Part shown: in pieces, positions 17,544 to 26,017 of the stretch | Numbering within the stretch: position 1 is the stretch's first letter | Layout of the letters: every line of letters starts with the position of its first letter | Source of the DNA: Caldisericota bacterium | GTDB lineage: Bacteria; Caldisericota; JANLFM01 | Assembly: GCA_024655865.1 (NCBI GenBank) | Contig: JANLFM010000002.1 | Span: forward strand, 21,647-74,404 | Direction of reading: 5' to 3' | DNA: 52,758 bases | Position numbers and translations under genes: made by a program | The notes under the pieces: model-generated | Seen by the model: the letters and a program-made list of their open reading frames with translations, nothing else | What the model was told of the DNA's origin: nothing | The model's database searches: none

Positions 17544-19205
17544 TTAAATTAAAAGTTTGCCTTTGCGCAAGGCCCTTTCAACGAGAAAACAGGCTTCAGC
17601 CCTGGTCGCCTCACGGGAAGGGTTAAATAACCCCTCTTCAGAAATCAGGGGGGGATCGGGAAAATGGAGCGCTCCCATGGAGAGAAGAGCGCCGAGATAC
17701 CCTGAGGCCCAGTCGTTAAGAGGAACATCCAGGGGAAATTGTTCCAGGGTTGAGGGGGAAATCTCGTCCCACCCCATTGCCCGGGCAACCATGGCCAGAA
17801 TTTCCGCTCTCGAGACGAATTTCTCCGGCTTAAATGTCCCATCGGGGTATCCTTTAACCAGACCATGAAGTTGAGCAGAGGCAATGTACCCGTAAGCCCA
17901 GTGCTCAGGGGGGAGGTCGCTGTAAGGAAGGGAAGCGTTTTCTGCAGCCTGAATTCCCAATGAAAGCAGAATTATTTTCACCGCCTGGGCTCTGGTAACT
18001 AGAGCATCGGGTCTGAAGGTGTTATCCGGGAAGCCGTTCACCGCACCTCTTTCCACTAAAGAGTCGATGTAATCCTCAGCCCAATGCCATCCGAGATCCG
18101 AGAAAGTTGGAGGTTTGAGAGTAAAGGTGCGAATGGTCCCATCGTCAGACACGGATGCCAGAACAGGCTTAGTTCCCTCAGGGGTCTTTTTCCAGGAAAC
18201 ACCGTTTACCGCATCCCAGTGGCGCTCAATTTTCTGTTTTAAGTTCCCTTCCGCAGTATAAATTCGAATCACTCCTTGATTATCCCCGCAGGCAATCAGG
18301 GAACCATCTGGGGACCAAGAGACGCTTTTTACGGTGGCGTTCCAGGTAGCGACAAGCTTACTTTCAGATTTATCTAAATCAAAGATCTCAAAACCGCCAA
18401 CTTCACCTTCCGGTTCCCAGTAAGCGCTGCCGAAACCCAAGGCGAGCTTGCGTCCATCGGGACTCCAGGATACGGAAGTATATGGCTTATATCCCAAGAC
18501 GAGGTACTGATCAAGGTTTTCCCCTTGCCAGATCCGGGCTTCTCCGCTTAAATCGCCATTTAGAGGCCTCCAGATGGTGGATGCCAGCTTTTCCCCGTCA
18601 GGGCTCCAGGATACAGCAGTTATTGATCCATTTCCCAGCTTTAATACCCGGAAAGGGGATTTCTGGTCAACGTCCCAGAACTGGATCTCCGCTTCTGGCA
18701 AAGGGCTGCTTGATGAGAGTAAGGCCCCCACACCTAAAGCGAACTTCACGGAGGAAGGATGCACGGCAACGGTTAGCACGGGGAAATCAGAAACCTTAGT
18801 GGCAAAACGCAATAGCCTCTCCTTCGTGTCCCAGAGGAAAATCCATCCTTCGCTGTAGGAACCATCTTGTAGATAATCTCCCGTTCCCGCAAGAAGGAGA
18901 GCGCTTTCAGAAGTCCAGGAAATAGCTCTCACGCAAGATTGGTTTTCTGCCTCCAGAGAAAACCCTGGCAGCCGCAAGCCAGGGTAAGAAATCCAAATTT
19001 TGCCAATTCTTGATCCAGTAGCCAGAGCCTGATTGCCATCATAATCCCAGGCAAGGGAGAGCACTTCGGCCTGGTGAAAGGTGTCCCTCTGTTCCTGTCG
19101 GAAGCGCTCTTCCTCCGCAATTACTGGGAAAGGGCTCCAGAGGAGCGCGATTAAAAGAAAAACCATTATTTTCCTGAACACGGACACCACCACCTTCGCC
19201 CTCAA
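17544..19205 (-). CDS. Surface-anchored WD40 beta-propeller protein with three SLH domains
   Basis: Up to 553 residues. A signal peptide (about residues 12-30) is followed by seven WD40-like repeats (about 43-365), with typical VSWSPDG strands, enough for one seven-bladed propeller. Three SLH domains (about 367-553) follow: FSDLGWHWAEDYIDSL, YSDLPPEHWAYGYI and a degenerate third ending TRAEACFLVERAL. SLH domains bind pyruvylated cell-wall polymers and anchor proteins to the wall. The propeller is probably exposed for protein or ligand binding. The start is uncertain: TTG 19205 gives the longest form, and GTG codons at 19190-19181 or the ATG at 19166 are alternatives. A small secreted protein follows in the same unit. 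Confidence 0.85.
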   Translation of the reverse strand: MRAKVVVSVFRKIMVFLLIALLWSPFPVIAEEERFRQEQRDTFHQAEVLSLAWDYDGNQALATGSRIGKIWISYPGLRLPGFSLEAENQSCVRAISWTSESALLLAGTGDYLQDGSYSEGWIFLWDTKERLLRFATKVSDFPVLTVAVHPSSVKFALGVGALLSSSSPLPEAEIQFWDVDQKSPFRVLKLGNGSITAVSWSPDGEKLASTIWRPLNGDLSGEARIWQGENLDQYLVLGYKPYTSVSWSPDGRKLALGFGSAYWEPEGEVGGFEIFDLDKSESKLVATWNATVKSVSWSPDGSLIACGDNQGVIRIYTAEGNLKQKIERHWDAVNGVSWKKTPEGTKPVLASVSDDGTIRTFTLKPPTFSDLGWHWAEDYIDSLVERGAVNGFPDNTFRPDALVTRAQAVKIILLSLGIQAAENASLPYSDLPPEHWAYGYIASAQLHGLVKGYPDGTFKPEKFVSRAEILAMVARAMGWDEISPSTLEQFPLDVPLNDWASGYLGALLSMGALHFPDPPLISEEGLFNPSREATRAEACFLVERALRKGKLLI

Positions 19206-19254
19206 TTTACAAGAAAATTCTCAATCGGGCAAACGCTGTCTCAAGTTGAGATCC

Positions 19255-19677
19255 CTACGCCCAATCGGGAAATTGCACCCCGGACGGGAATTTCTTCATC
19301 ATGAAGGGTTTTATGTCCAGAACAGGGGAGCCATCATAGGCATCAAGCCCCTTAACTGTAAGGATGTTTCCCTTGACCTCTTCCAGGCGAACCAGGGTCA
19401 GGCCAATAGGATTGGGCCTTGTGGGGCTCCGGGAGGCGAAGACGCCAACTTCCTCAAAATCTGGATCTCCTCGAGGATGCACTCTCAGGCGCACTTGATC
19501 TGAACTCATCCAGAAAAGCACGTATATGTGAGAAAAACCCTTCAGGCCAGTTAACCCGGCCTCGTAAAGAGGGTCTATCTCAATCCTGGACTTTACCAAC
19601 GCCCAGTTTATTCCTTTTTCCCCAAAGGTGATCCCATTGCACACAACCCCAATGGGCCTGAGGGTGATCTCATTCAC
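19255..19677 (-). CDS. tRNA t6A37 methyltransferase TrmO/TsaA family
   Basis: A 140-residue single-domain protein of the TsaA/YaeB (UPF0066) family. It has the TLRPIGVV N-terminus, GLKGFSHIYVLFW, and the hallmark SRSPTRPNPIGLTLV. The E. coli member TrmO N6-methylates t6A37 of tRNA-Thr with S-adenosylmethionine; here it is shorter, lacking the C-terminal extension, so the exact substrate is less sure. The start is GTG 19677, overlapping the OsmC gene by 8 bases. Confidence 0.85.
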   Translation of the reverse strand: MNEITLRPIGVVCNGITFGEKGINWALVKSRIEIDPLYEAGLTGLKGFSHIYVLFWMSSDQVRLRVHPRGDPDFEEVGVFASRSPTRPNPIGLTLVRLEEVKGNILTVKGLDAYDGSPVLDIKPFMMKKFPSGVQFPDWA

Positions 19678-20107
19678 TTTCTATGGTGTAGCTGGAAGTG
19701 ATTTCCACCTGAGGCATCAAAGTAGCCCTGACCAGGCAGTACTTCTCCTCCGAAAGCTGAATGGCTCTCTCCACGGCCTCAGGGTCTATGCCTTTCCCCT
19801 TGACCCTGTATTCCACTTTGATTTTCACAAACTTTCTGGGATAATCCGGGGCTTGCTCGCCCCAAACGGCAACTTCAAAAGAGGAAACCTTCTGTTGCTT
19901 CTTTCTCAGGACGGAAATCACATCCATCCCGGTGCATCCGGCAAGGGCAAGGAGGAGGAGTTTTCCGGGAGTAACTCCCTGGTTCAGACCTCCAACATCC
20001 GGAGTGGTATCCACCACAAAGGCGTGCCCGCGATCATCACGGCCTACGAACTGTAACCCCTCTACCCACTTAACCATAGCGTGGGGTTGAGCTTTTTCTT
20101 CCATCAT
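19670..20107 (-). CDS. OsmC/Ohr-family thiol peroxidase-like protein
   Basis: A 145-residue OsmC-family protein with both conserved cysteines, LALAGCTGMDV and EEKYCLVRATL, which in Ohr/OsmC reduce organic hydroperoxides. The start is the first of two ATGs (20107), 7 bases after GGAGG, overlapping the stop of the disulfide oxidoreductase gene (AAATGA). Pairing with a disulfide oxidoreductase suggests that the latter, or a partner, could reduce it. Confidence 0.88.
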   Translation of the reverse strand: MMEEKAQPHAMVKWVEGLQFVGRDDRGHAFVVDTTPDVGGLNQGVTPGKLLLLALAGCTGMDVISVLRKKQQKVSSFEVAVWGEQAPDYPRKFVKIKVEYRVKGKGIDPEAVERAIQLSEEKYCLVRATLMPQVEITSSYTIESE

Positions 20108-20796
20108 TTGTTGCCCTCCTGTGCTTTAATTACCTGCTCGATGAAGGGACCCTCGGGAAGAGCGCCCTCAAAAGAGTATAGGTCATTGATCACGGTTTTG
20201 GGAACTGCATAGACCTGGTAGCGGTTGCTCAGATCCGGGAACTCAATTGCTTCAATCATTGCCGACTTTACGAGGGGAGACTCCATCGCAAGCTGATGAG
20301 CCAGAAGGACTGCGGAGGGACAATAAGGACAGGTCGGGGTAATGAAAACCTTAATATCCACGGGTTTGGTAATCTCTGCTTTAACTCTTTTCTTTGCGGC
20401 ATCAGAAAGCTTGGTGCTCCCCCTTGAGACCATAATTAAGGTTTCAAGGAGAGTTGCAAACTCATATCCCGAGACCATCCCCAGGAAGCGGATACCAGGA
20501 TCATTCTCCTCGGTGCGCACAATGGTCGCTGGGAGAAGGGAAACCTGATACCTGGAGCGTTCCTCTTCTTCATACCAATCGTGCACTTCCAGGGTAATTT
20601 TGCCGGAAAGTTGGGAAACCTCCGAGATAAGTTCCAGGGCTTCTGCACAGTATGGGCAGGGGGGTACGGTGATGCTCTCCGGAAGCGCGATACCTGCTTT
20701 GTTCTGAGTAAAGTGCACGATCTTCACGGGGCTTGTGAGCTCTGCCTCTAATTTTTTTCTGATTAATTCCTTATCTTTTTCACTGATCATTCCCAT
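20104..20796 (-). CDS. Protein disulfide oxidoreductase with two thioredoxin folds (PDO)
   Basis: A 230-residue cytosolic glutaredoxin/thioredoxin-like protein with two CPYC active sites, one in PPCPYCAEAL (about residue 48) and one in PTCPYCPSAV (about residue 158). This twin-fold architecture is the PDO family of thermophilic archaea and bacteria, which forms and reshuffles disulfides in cytosolic proteins. I chose ATG 20796 (GGAGG 10 bases upstream); ATG 20790 is an alternative. Both sites keep both cysteines, so both halves are probably redox-active. It heads the OsmC-TrmO unit. Confidence 0.9.
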   Translation of the reverse strand: MGMISEKDKELIRKKLEAELTSPVKIVHFTQNKAGIALPESITVPPCPYCAEALELISEVSQLSGKITLEVHDWYEEEERSRYQVSLLPATIVRTEENDPGIRFLGMVSGYEFATLLETLIMVSRGSTKLSDAAKKRVKAEITKPVDIKVFITPTCPYCPSAVLLAHQLAMESPLVKSAMIEAIEFPDLSNRYQVYAVPKTVINDLYSFEGALPEGPFIEQVIKAQEGNK

Positions 20797-20859
20797 TTCC
20801 TTTTTACCTCCAATTTGGAATTCTCTTTCTGAAACAAAAAATCTGATAAAATATTTCCC

Positions 20860-21171
20860 GTGGGCCAAAGGTGCAAATACATTACGATAATTAAAAAGCC
20901 CCTGATCAAAGGGTCTCCGGAAGAGATATACCAGTTCATCTGCCGAGCTGGTGAAGAGAAAGTGATCGGCACTCCGGCCAATTTAAATCTCCCCTGTTCC
21001 GAATGCGTGATTGGAAAAATATTTTCTGAGCGCCACTGCCAGTTTCTGGAAGCCGAGAAACGCTGGGGAGAAAAACCCGACTACTTCTTTAAATGCCGAC
21101 TTCTAAACAAAAAGGGGTTCGACCCCACAGTCTTCTGCCCGAAATGTAACGACTATGAAATTGGACGTTGA
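20860..21171 (+). CDS. Small cysteine-rich protein, unknown function
   Basis: A 103-residue frame with cysteines spaced like a metal-binding protein: PCSEC, RHCQF, FKCRL and FCPKC. It might bind zinc or an iron-sulfur cluster. I do not recognise the family. The GTG start at 20860 lacks a Shine-Dalgarno but lies 7 bases after an extended -10 (TGATAAAAT, 20844-20852), so the mRNA may be leaderless. It is divergent from the PDO gene and its last 19 bases overlap the 3' end of comF, a tail-to-tail arrangement. Confidence 0.6.
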   Translation: MGQRCKYITIIKKPLIKGSPEEIYQFICRAGEEKVIGTPANLNLPCSECVIGKIFSERHCQFLEAEKRWGEKPDYFFKCRLLNKKGFDPTVFCPKCNDYEIGR

Positions 21172-21875
21172 GTTCCTGTCCCGCGAGCAAGGGTCAGGAC
21201 ATATACCGCTGAAGCTCCGACACCCTGGAGAACCTTTGCGCATTCGGAAGCAGTAGCACCTGTGGTAAGAACGTCATCTACAAGCAAGACCGCCTTTCCC
21301 CCAAGATCTTCATTTCCGTATGTCGCAAAAACCCCGATTACATTTTTAAGCCTTTCTTCTCTTTTCAATTTGCTCTGCTCTCTGGTCTCCCTTCTTTTTA
21401 CTAAGAGAGTCCGGTAAGGAATCCCCAGACTTCTGGCTACCACCTTGGCCAGGAGTTCCGCCTGATTGTAGCCCCGAACTTTAAGCCTTCTTGAGGAAAT
21501 GGGAACTGCGGTTACGAGATCCACCTTAATTCCGCTCTGGCGCCACCTCTGAACCATCAATTGCCCCAGGGGTTCCGCCAGATGCGGGTGGTCTTGAAAC
21601 TTGAAGCGCAAGATAGCCTCCTCCAATTTTCCCTCATACAGGCCGTAGAAAAGGGCCTTTTTATAATCAGGGGGATTATGAGAACACTGAGGGCAAAAGT
21701 TCCCTTCGCCTTCCATAGGAACTCCGCAAAGGGAGCACGTTTTCCCGGAAAATGGCTTAAGCTGAAAAAGACAGTCCGGACAGATAAGTTCGGGATAGAA
21801 TCGCTGGCAGAGAATGCATTTGGGAGGAAAGAGCAGGTCCAGAAAAAAACGAAATGTTCTTTTGAAGATCTCCAA
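21153..21875 (-). CDS. ComF-family phosphoribosyltransferase-like protein
   Basis: A 240-residue ComF-family protein: an N-terminal zinc-binding part with CILC, CPDC, CSLC and CPQC pairs (residues 20-80), then a phosphoribosyltransferase-type domain with VLLVDDVLTTGAT as the PRPP-binding loop (about 192-204). ComF is needed for inward transport of DNA in naturally competent bacteria, and relatives (GntX/amidophosphoribosyltransferase-like) are widespread. It lies 6 bases after ktrA, so it is probably in the ktrB-ktrA transcript. Confidence 0.9.
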   Translation of the reverse strand: MEIFKRTFRFFLDLLFPPKCILCQRFYPELICPDCLFQLKPFSGKTCSLCGVPMEGEGNFCPQCSHNPPDYKKALFYGLYEGKLEEAILRFKFQDHPHLAEPLGQLMVQRWRQSGIKVDLVTAVPISSRRLKVRGYNQAELLAKVVARSLGIPYRTLLVKRRETREQSKLKREERLKNVIGVFATYGNEDLGGKAVLLVDDVLTTGATASECAKVLQGVGASAVYVLTLARGTGTQRPIS

Positions 21876-21881
21876 AACTGT

Positions 21882-22535
21882 TTATTCCTGGATCAGTTTT
21901 TTTACCTCTTCCGTCTCCCCAACGATCACCAGAACATCTCCCTCCCGGATTTTTTCCGAGCCGGGAGGCCCCACTATGATGTGATCGTTGCGCTTGATGG
22001 CTACTACGATAACGCCACTCCTTTTGTCAGGTTCAAATAGGTGAGCCAAAGTCTTTCCTACCATTTGGGCGTTCGCCCGTTCCTCAAGTATGGTGTAATC
22101 TGGGGAGAGGTCAATGATGTCCATCACGTTAGTTGAGGTGAGAACCCGAGCCAGTTTTTCCGCCATCTCCTTTTCCGGATAAACTACCCGGGAAACCCCG
22201 ATCTTTTCCAGGATCTTCCCGTGCGTTTCGTTCATGGCCTTGGCCACGACAATAGGGATTCCTAAATCTTTTAAGGCCATAGCAGCCAGCACGCTGGCCT
22301 CAATATTTGTCCCCATAGCCACAATGGCTACATCGGAGTTGGCGACCCCGGCTTCTCTCAAGGCTTCGATGTCAGTGCAATCTACCACTCTGGCCACAGA
22401 CACGTAATCGGAAATATCCTGGACTAATTTTTCGTCTATATCAAAAGCCAAAACCGTATTGCCCAGCTTGGCAAGGCTTAAAGCGAGGCATTTTCCAAAT
22501 CTTCCCAATCCCAGTACTGCAAAGTGTTTCCTCAT
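21882..22535 (-). CDS. ktrA: K+ channel regulatory subunit KtrA (RCK domain)
   Basis: A 217-residue cytosolic regulator. The N-terminal RCK_N Rossmann domain has GLGRFGKCLA (nucleotide loop) and the acidic DID residues; the C-terminal RCK_C domain (about 135-217) is the part that in Bacillus and Staphylococcus KtrA binds cyclic di-AMP. It gates the membrane subunit KtrB, encoded 1 base upstream. Confidence 0.9.
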   Translation of the reverse strand: MRKHFAVLGLGRFGKCLALSLAKLGNTVLAFDIDEKLVQDISDYVSVARVVDCTDIEALREAGVANSDVAIVAMGTNIEASVLAAMALKDLGIPIVVAKAMNETHGKILEKIGVSRVVYPEKEMAEKLARVLTSTNVMDIIDLSPDYTILEERANAQMVGKTLAHLFEPDKRSGVIVVAIKRNDHIIVGPPGSEKIREGDVLVIVGETEEVKKLIQE

Positions 22536-22536
22536 T

Positions 22537-23874
22537 TCAACCTACTATTATTTCCTCCTGTGGATACCCAATACGGGTTTCCTTTCTTTTTAAAATTAAG
22601 GCGGTCACAAGAGTTAGAATGCCCACACGACCGCTGAAAACCGTGAAGATGATGAAGAGTTTTCCGGCAGTTGTCAAGGAGGGGGTAATTCCAGTAGAAA
22701 GGCCTACCGTGCCAAAACCGGAGGTAACTTCAAAAAGGAGCGCGGGGAAAGCATAAGGTTCAAAAAGGGAAATCCCAAGAGAGACAAGACATACCAGAAA
22801 AAACGAGAGCGCGACGATGGAGAAAGCTTTGCGAACTAAATAGGAGGGGATCTGCCGGCCAAAAAGGACGGTCTCTGAGTACCCTCGCACCGTGCTTTTT
22901 ATGGTAGCCAGAATTACGGCAATGGAGGAAGTTTTCACTCCTCCCCCTGTTCCTCCCGGGGAAGCCCCGATGAACATCAGGATCACGAGGAACATCAGAG
23001 TCCCTACGTTCATAGCGTTGATGTTCAGGGTGTTAAAGCCCGCCGTCCTGGGGGTGACCGCCTGGAAGAATGCGGTTAGTGCCTTTTCCCAGAGAGGCAG
23101 AGAACCAAGCGTGTGGGGATTATTGTATTCCAGGCCGAAAACCGCCAGGGTTCCCAGGATTAAAAGGACTGCCGTAAAACGAAGCACGATTTTCGCGTGC
23201 AGCTCCAAGGGTTCTTTTCTTCCCAAATGTCTGATTAAATTGGCGATTACGGGAAAACCAATGCCTCCTATGATAATCAGGGTGCACACGGTGAGGTTTA
23301 CCAGTAGATCTCCTCTAAAGTAGGTGAGACTGGAAAATGGTCCCGAAAAGCTGCCCATAATGTCAAAACCAGCGTTGCAGAAGGCGGAAACGGAATGGAA
23401 CAAGGCAAAGTAAAGGGCTTTATAAACGGGCATGAGAAAAACGAACCGTAAAAAAAGCAGGAGAGCGCCCAAGCCTTCCATGATGGCCACGGTGAAGAAA
23501 ACATATTTGGCAAGAAGCATAATCCCTTTTAAACTGGAGAGGTTCAGGGTCTCTGCCAGGCGAATCCGGTCGATAAGACCTACTTTTCTCCCCAGGATAA
23601 TGGGGAAGAAGGTAGCAATGGTCATGTAACCAAGACCGCCAATTTGAATCAAAAGAAGGATCACCATCTGGCCAAATATTGACCAATAGGTACCGGTATC
23701 CTTTACTACCAGGCCTGTGACACAGGTGGCAGAAGTTGCTGTGAAGAGGGCATCAATAAATGGGGTAAACTGCCCTTTCTGGGAAGAGATGGGGAGCCAG
23801 AGTATAGTAGCTCCCACCGTAATCACCAGCAGGTAGGACAAAACGACAAATTGTATTGGCTTAACCTTTATCAA
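22537..23874 (-). CDS. ktrB: K+ (Na+-dependent) transporter membrane subunit KtrB/TrkH family
   Basis: A 445-residue polytopic membrane protein of the TrkH/KtrB/HKT superfamily, with repeated membrane-pore-membrane units; SATCVTGLVV, FHSVSAFCNAGFD, AVTPRTAGFN and SGFGTVGLS are the four pore loops with selectivity-filter glycines. Together with KtrA it forms a K+ uptake channel. The start is TTG 23874, preceded by GAAGG. Length and pairing favour KtrB over TrkH. Confidence 0.92.
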   Translation of the reverse strand: MIKVKPIQFVVLSYLLVITVGATILWLPISSQKGQFTPFIDALFTATSATCVTGLVVKDTGTYWSIFGQMVILLLIQIGGLGYMTIATFFPIILGRKVGLIDRIRLAETLNLSSLKGIMLLAKYVFFTVAIMEGLGALLLFLRFVFLMPVYKALYFALFHSVSAFCNAGFDIMGSFSGPFSSLTYFRGDLLVNLTVCTLIIIGGIGFPVIANLIRHLGRKEPLELHAKIVLRFTAVLLILGTLAVFGLEYNNPHTLGSLPLWEKALTAFFQAVTPRTAGFNTLNINAMNVGTLMFLVILMFIGASPGGTGGGVKTSSIAVILATIKSTVRGYSETVLFGRQIPSYLVRKAFSIVALSFFLVCLVSLGISLFEPYAFPALLFEVTSGFGTVGLSTGITPSLTTAGKLFIIFTVFSGRVGILTLVTALILKRKETRIGYPQEEIIVG

Positions 23875-23901
23875 ATCTTTGCCTTCCCTTAACAGAAATG
23901 T

Positions 23902-23907
23902 ATTATA
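23902..23907 (-). promoter_or_regulatory. Candidate -10 of the ktrBA-comF transcript
   Basis: TATAAT on the minus strand, about 28 bases before the ktrB start. No good -35 box could be seen at the right spacing. The leader would be too short for a riboswitch. Confidence 0.4.
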
Positions 23908-23949
23908 TTACCAAAAGGGAAAAATTCCACTTTCGTTAACGATTGGAAC

Positions 23950-24153
23950 GTGGTGAGGATGGAAACAGAAGAAAAAGAGGGATACGGTTTTTTTATCCCC
24001 CCAAAAAAGAAAGTTAAAAAAGGAAAGAAGCTTATAGTTGAGGAGCAGGTCTTTGAACCTGCAGATACAGTCTGGGACGAGGAGGATATTCCCATCGATG
24101 TTGAGGCGGAGTCCTCTTTGCCCGAGAAGGAAGATGAATCACTACCTCTTTGA
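23950..24153 (+). CDS. Short, highly charged protein of unknown function
   Basis: 67 codons from GTG 23950, or 64 from ATG 23959. A lysine-rich stretch (PPKKKVKKGKK) is followed by a very acidic tail. No domain is recognised and no hydrophobic core is apparent; it may be disordered. Its end overlaps the start of the zincin gene by 20 bases, which is consistent with an operon. It could also be a non-coding frame. Confidence 0.4.
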   Translation: MVRMETEEKEGYGFFIPPKKKVKKGKKLIVEEQVFEPADTVWDEEDIPIDVEAESSLPEKEDESLPL

Positions 24154-24505
24154 AAAGTTGGTAAGCGAGGCGCTGGACAGCCTCCCTCCGGAGTTCCAGG
24201 AAAAACTCTCTAATGTCTCCGTGGTGATTGAGGATCTCGCTTCATGGGAGGTCCTAAAGGCTCAGAACTTGAAAGATCCCTATGCCCTTCTTGGCCTTTA
24301 CGTAGGCATTCCTCAAAGCAAGCGCGGAATAGGTTATAGCTTTGTACTCCCCGATCGTATCTTTATCTACAGGAGAGCCATTGAGGCCAGGGCATCAACC
24401 CCGGAAACGATCAGAAGCCTCGTACGCAAGGTAGTACTCCATGAAATCGGCCACCATTTTGGCCTCTCGGAAGAGGAATTGGAGGAAGCAACGAGAGATG
24501 ATTGA
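24134..24505 (+). CDS. Metallopeptidase-family (zincin-like) small protein
   Basis: A 123-residue protein with the zinc-protease motif HEIGHHFG (HExxHxxG) near the C-terminus and the upstream hydrophobic segment RIFIYRRAIE. It belongs to the short 'metallopeptidase family' proteins (DUF1025-like/possible minigluzincin). Substrates are unknown. I start at ATG 24134, preceded by GAGAAGGAAG; a longer frame from 24038 is not supported. The third metal ligand would be the Glu in the following SEEELEE stretch. Confidence 0.8.
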   Translation: MNHYLFEKLVSEALDSLPPEFQEKLSNVSVVIEDLASWEVLKAQNLKDPYALLGLYVGIPQSKRGIGYSFVLPDRIFIYRRAIEARASTPETIRSLVRKVVLHEIGHHFGLSEEELEEATRDD

Positions 24506-25328
24506 TCCTCTGGAAGTGCGAGACCTGAGCAGGACGGAAGATTTCCTGAAAGTCAGGGTCCTCACCGAGAGCCGGACTGAACCCCTGATCTTAGCCCGGG
24601 AGGTGGTCCTGATTTCGGGAGGAAATTCTGGAATTGGCCTGGGGATGGTTCACGCACTATTGAAGAGAGGCTTCCGCGTTGCAGTTCTGGATTCCTCGCG
24701 GGAGAACCTGATCTCCTTACAGGTCTGCTTTTCCAACCTTCTCGTGCTGAGGTGCAATGTCACGGATTCCGAAGAGCTGAAAACAGCGCTGGACCTAATC
24801 GTGAGAAAATGGGGAAGGATTGACGTCTTAGTAAACATCATACCTGACCCTGAGAGCTACTCGACCAGTAACCCTTCTTTAGAGAGAACCAGAGAGTGTA
24901 TGGAGAGGGGCTTTTTCCTCCCTTTAAAAATTCTCTTAGAGGTTCTTCCCCAGATGCAAAAGCAGCAAAAGGGGATCGTGCATAACGTAATTTCCCCTAT
25001 GGCATTGGTTGGCCTCAAGGGTTCCTTTCCCTATTGCGCTCTAAGCGGAGCTTTAGAAGCCATGAGCCGCTCCCTGGCTATGGACACAAAAAGAGATGGT
25101 GTGGATATAAACATCATGCTTAAAAGTGTCCTTCCCTCAAAAAAGAAGGGCAAGGACATGCTTGAGGGGAAAGTGGGGGAAAGCTTGGCCCGGGAAATCC
25201 TTACTATAAAACCGGTAATATCTCCAGATTTTGCTACCAGTCTGTTCGCTTTTTTCGCCCGAAGGTTTCCCTATTTTTTAGGGAGAATTTCCTCCTGGTT
25301 AATCAGGTCAGGACTGATAGAGCCTTAA
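24498..25328 (+). CDS. Short-chain dehydrogenase-like protein lacking the catalytic lysine
   Basis: A 276-residue SDR-fold protein. The cofactor loop SGGNSGIGLG (about residues 40-50) and DVLVNI (NAG-region equivalent) are present, but the active-site YxxxK reads YCALS (Tyr then Ser), so the catalytic lysine is missing. A roughly 35-residue N-terminal extension precedes the Rossmann fold. Enzymatic reduction is therefore doubtful; it may be a binding or structural protein. ATG 24498 overlaps the end of the zincin gene. The last 4 bases overlap the convergent TrkA gene. Confidence 0.75.
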   Translation: MIDPLEVRDLSRTEDFLKVRVLTESRTEPLILAREVVLISGGNSGIGLGMVHALLKRGFRVAVLDSSRENLISLQVCFSNLLVLRCNVTDSEELKTALDLIVRKWGRIDVLVNIIPDPESYSTSNPSLERTRECMERGFFLPLKILLEVLPQMQKQQKGIVHNVISPMALVGLKGSFPYCALSGALEAMSRSLAMDTKRDGVDINIMLKSVLPSKKKGKDMLEGKVGESLAREILTIKPVISPDFATSLFAFFARRFPYFLGRISSWLIRSGLIEP

Positions 25329-26017
25329 TGTTTGGAATTCCCCTTCTGGGCTTCCGAATGCGATAGGAGCTTCCCGAACTTTTCCGATCCCTCTTCATCC
25401 ACCACAGCCAGGACTTCGTCCCCTTCTTCAAAAGAGGTTTCTCCTCGGGGAAGGATCAGCTCCCCCTGCCTGATGATTGCAGCAATGACGCAACGCTTGG
25501 GAAGCTCAAGTTCCTTAATGGTTTTCCCGATAGCGGCGCTCCCTTTCACAATCCTTTCGCTCACGAGAAAGTAGTTGCCCTGGCGTAGCTTGAGTAAGGT
25601 CATCATGTCACCCAGGGCTATGTCCTCCTCAATCACCGAGGCTAAAATTTCTGACTCGTTTACCGCAACATCGACATGGAATTTTTCGTCGAAAAGCCAG
25701 GCATGACGGGGATCATTAATTCTTGCGATGGTGCGAGGAATATGATAGCGAGAGCGCGCCAGGTAGCATACTAGGAGATTGACCTCGTCGTCGGGAGTGC
25801 TGGCCACTATTACCTGTGCTCGCGAAGCCCCGGCCAGATCAAGGGTGAGCGGATCATCCGCTCTCCCCTCAAAAATTACCTCCGTAGGCAATTCCCGATG
25901 AAGCCTGGAAAGCAATTCTTGCCTGTGTTCTATGAGAAGTACCTCATGTTCCTGAGAAAGCAAGATGTGCGCCAGGTGCGCTCCTGTTTTTCCCCCACCG
26001 GTAATTATGACAAACAT
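25325..26017 (-). CDS. TrkA-family RCK regulator (second of two)
   Basis: A 230-residue K+ uptake regulator. The NAD-binding loop is GGGKTGAHLA near residue 8; the TrkA_C domain covers about residues 140-220 with REGDEV-like EEGDEVLAVV near the end. It follows the other RCK gene with a 1-base overlap (TGATG). The pair sits behind the KimA-like transporter, suggesting that both regulate it, probably by nucleotide or cyclic di-AMP binding. Confidence 0.85.
   Translation of the reverse strand: MFVIITGGGKTGAHLAHILLSQEHEVLLIEHRQELLSRLHRELPTEVIFEGRADDPLTLDLAGASRAQVIVASTPDDEVNLLVCYLARSRYHIPRTIARINDPRHAWLFDEKFHVDVAVNESEILASVIEEDIALGDMMTLLKLRQGNYFLVSERIVKGSAAIGKTIKELELPKRCVIAAIIRQGELILPRGETSFEEGDEVLAVVDEEGSEKFGKLLSHSEAQKGNSKH

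Noticed and set aside
23875-23949. Riboswitch before ktrB
   Set aside because: The gap is only 75 bases and the likely -10 box leaves a leader of about 20 bases.
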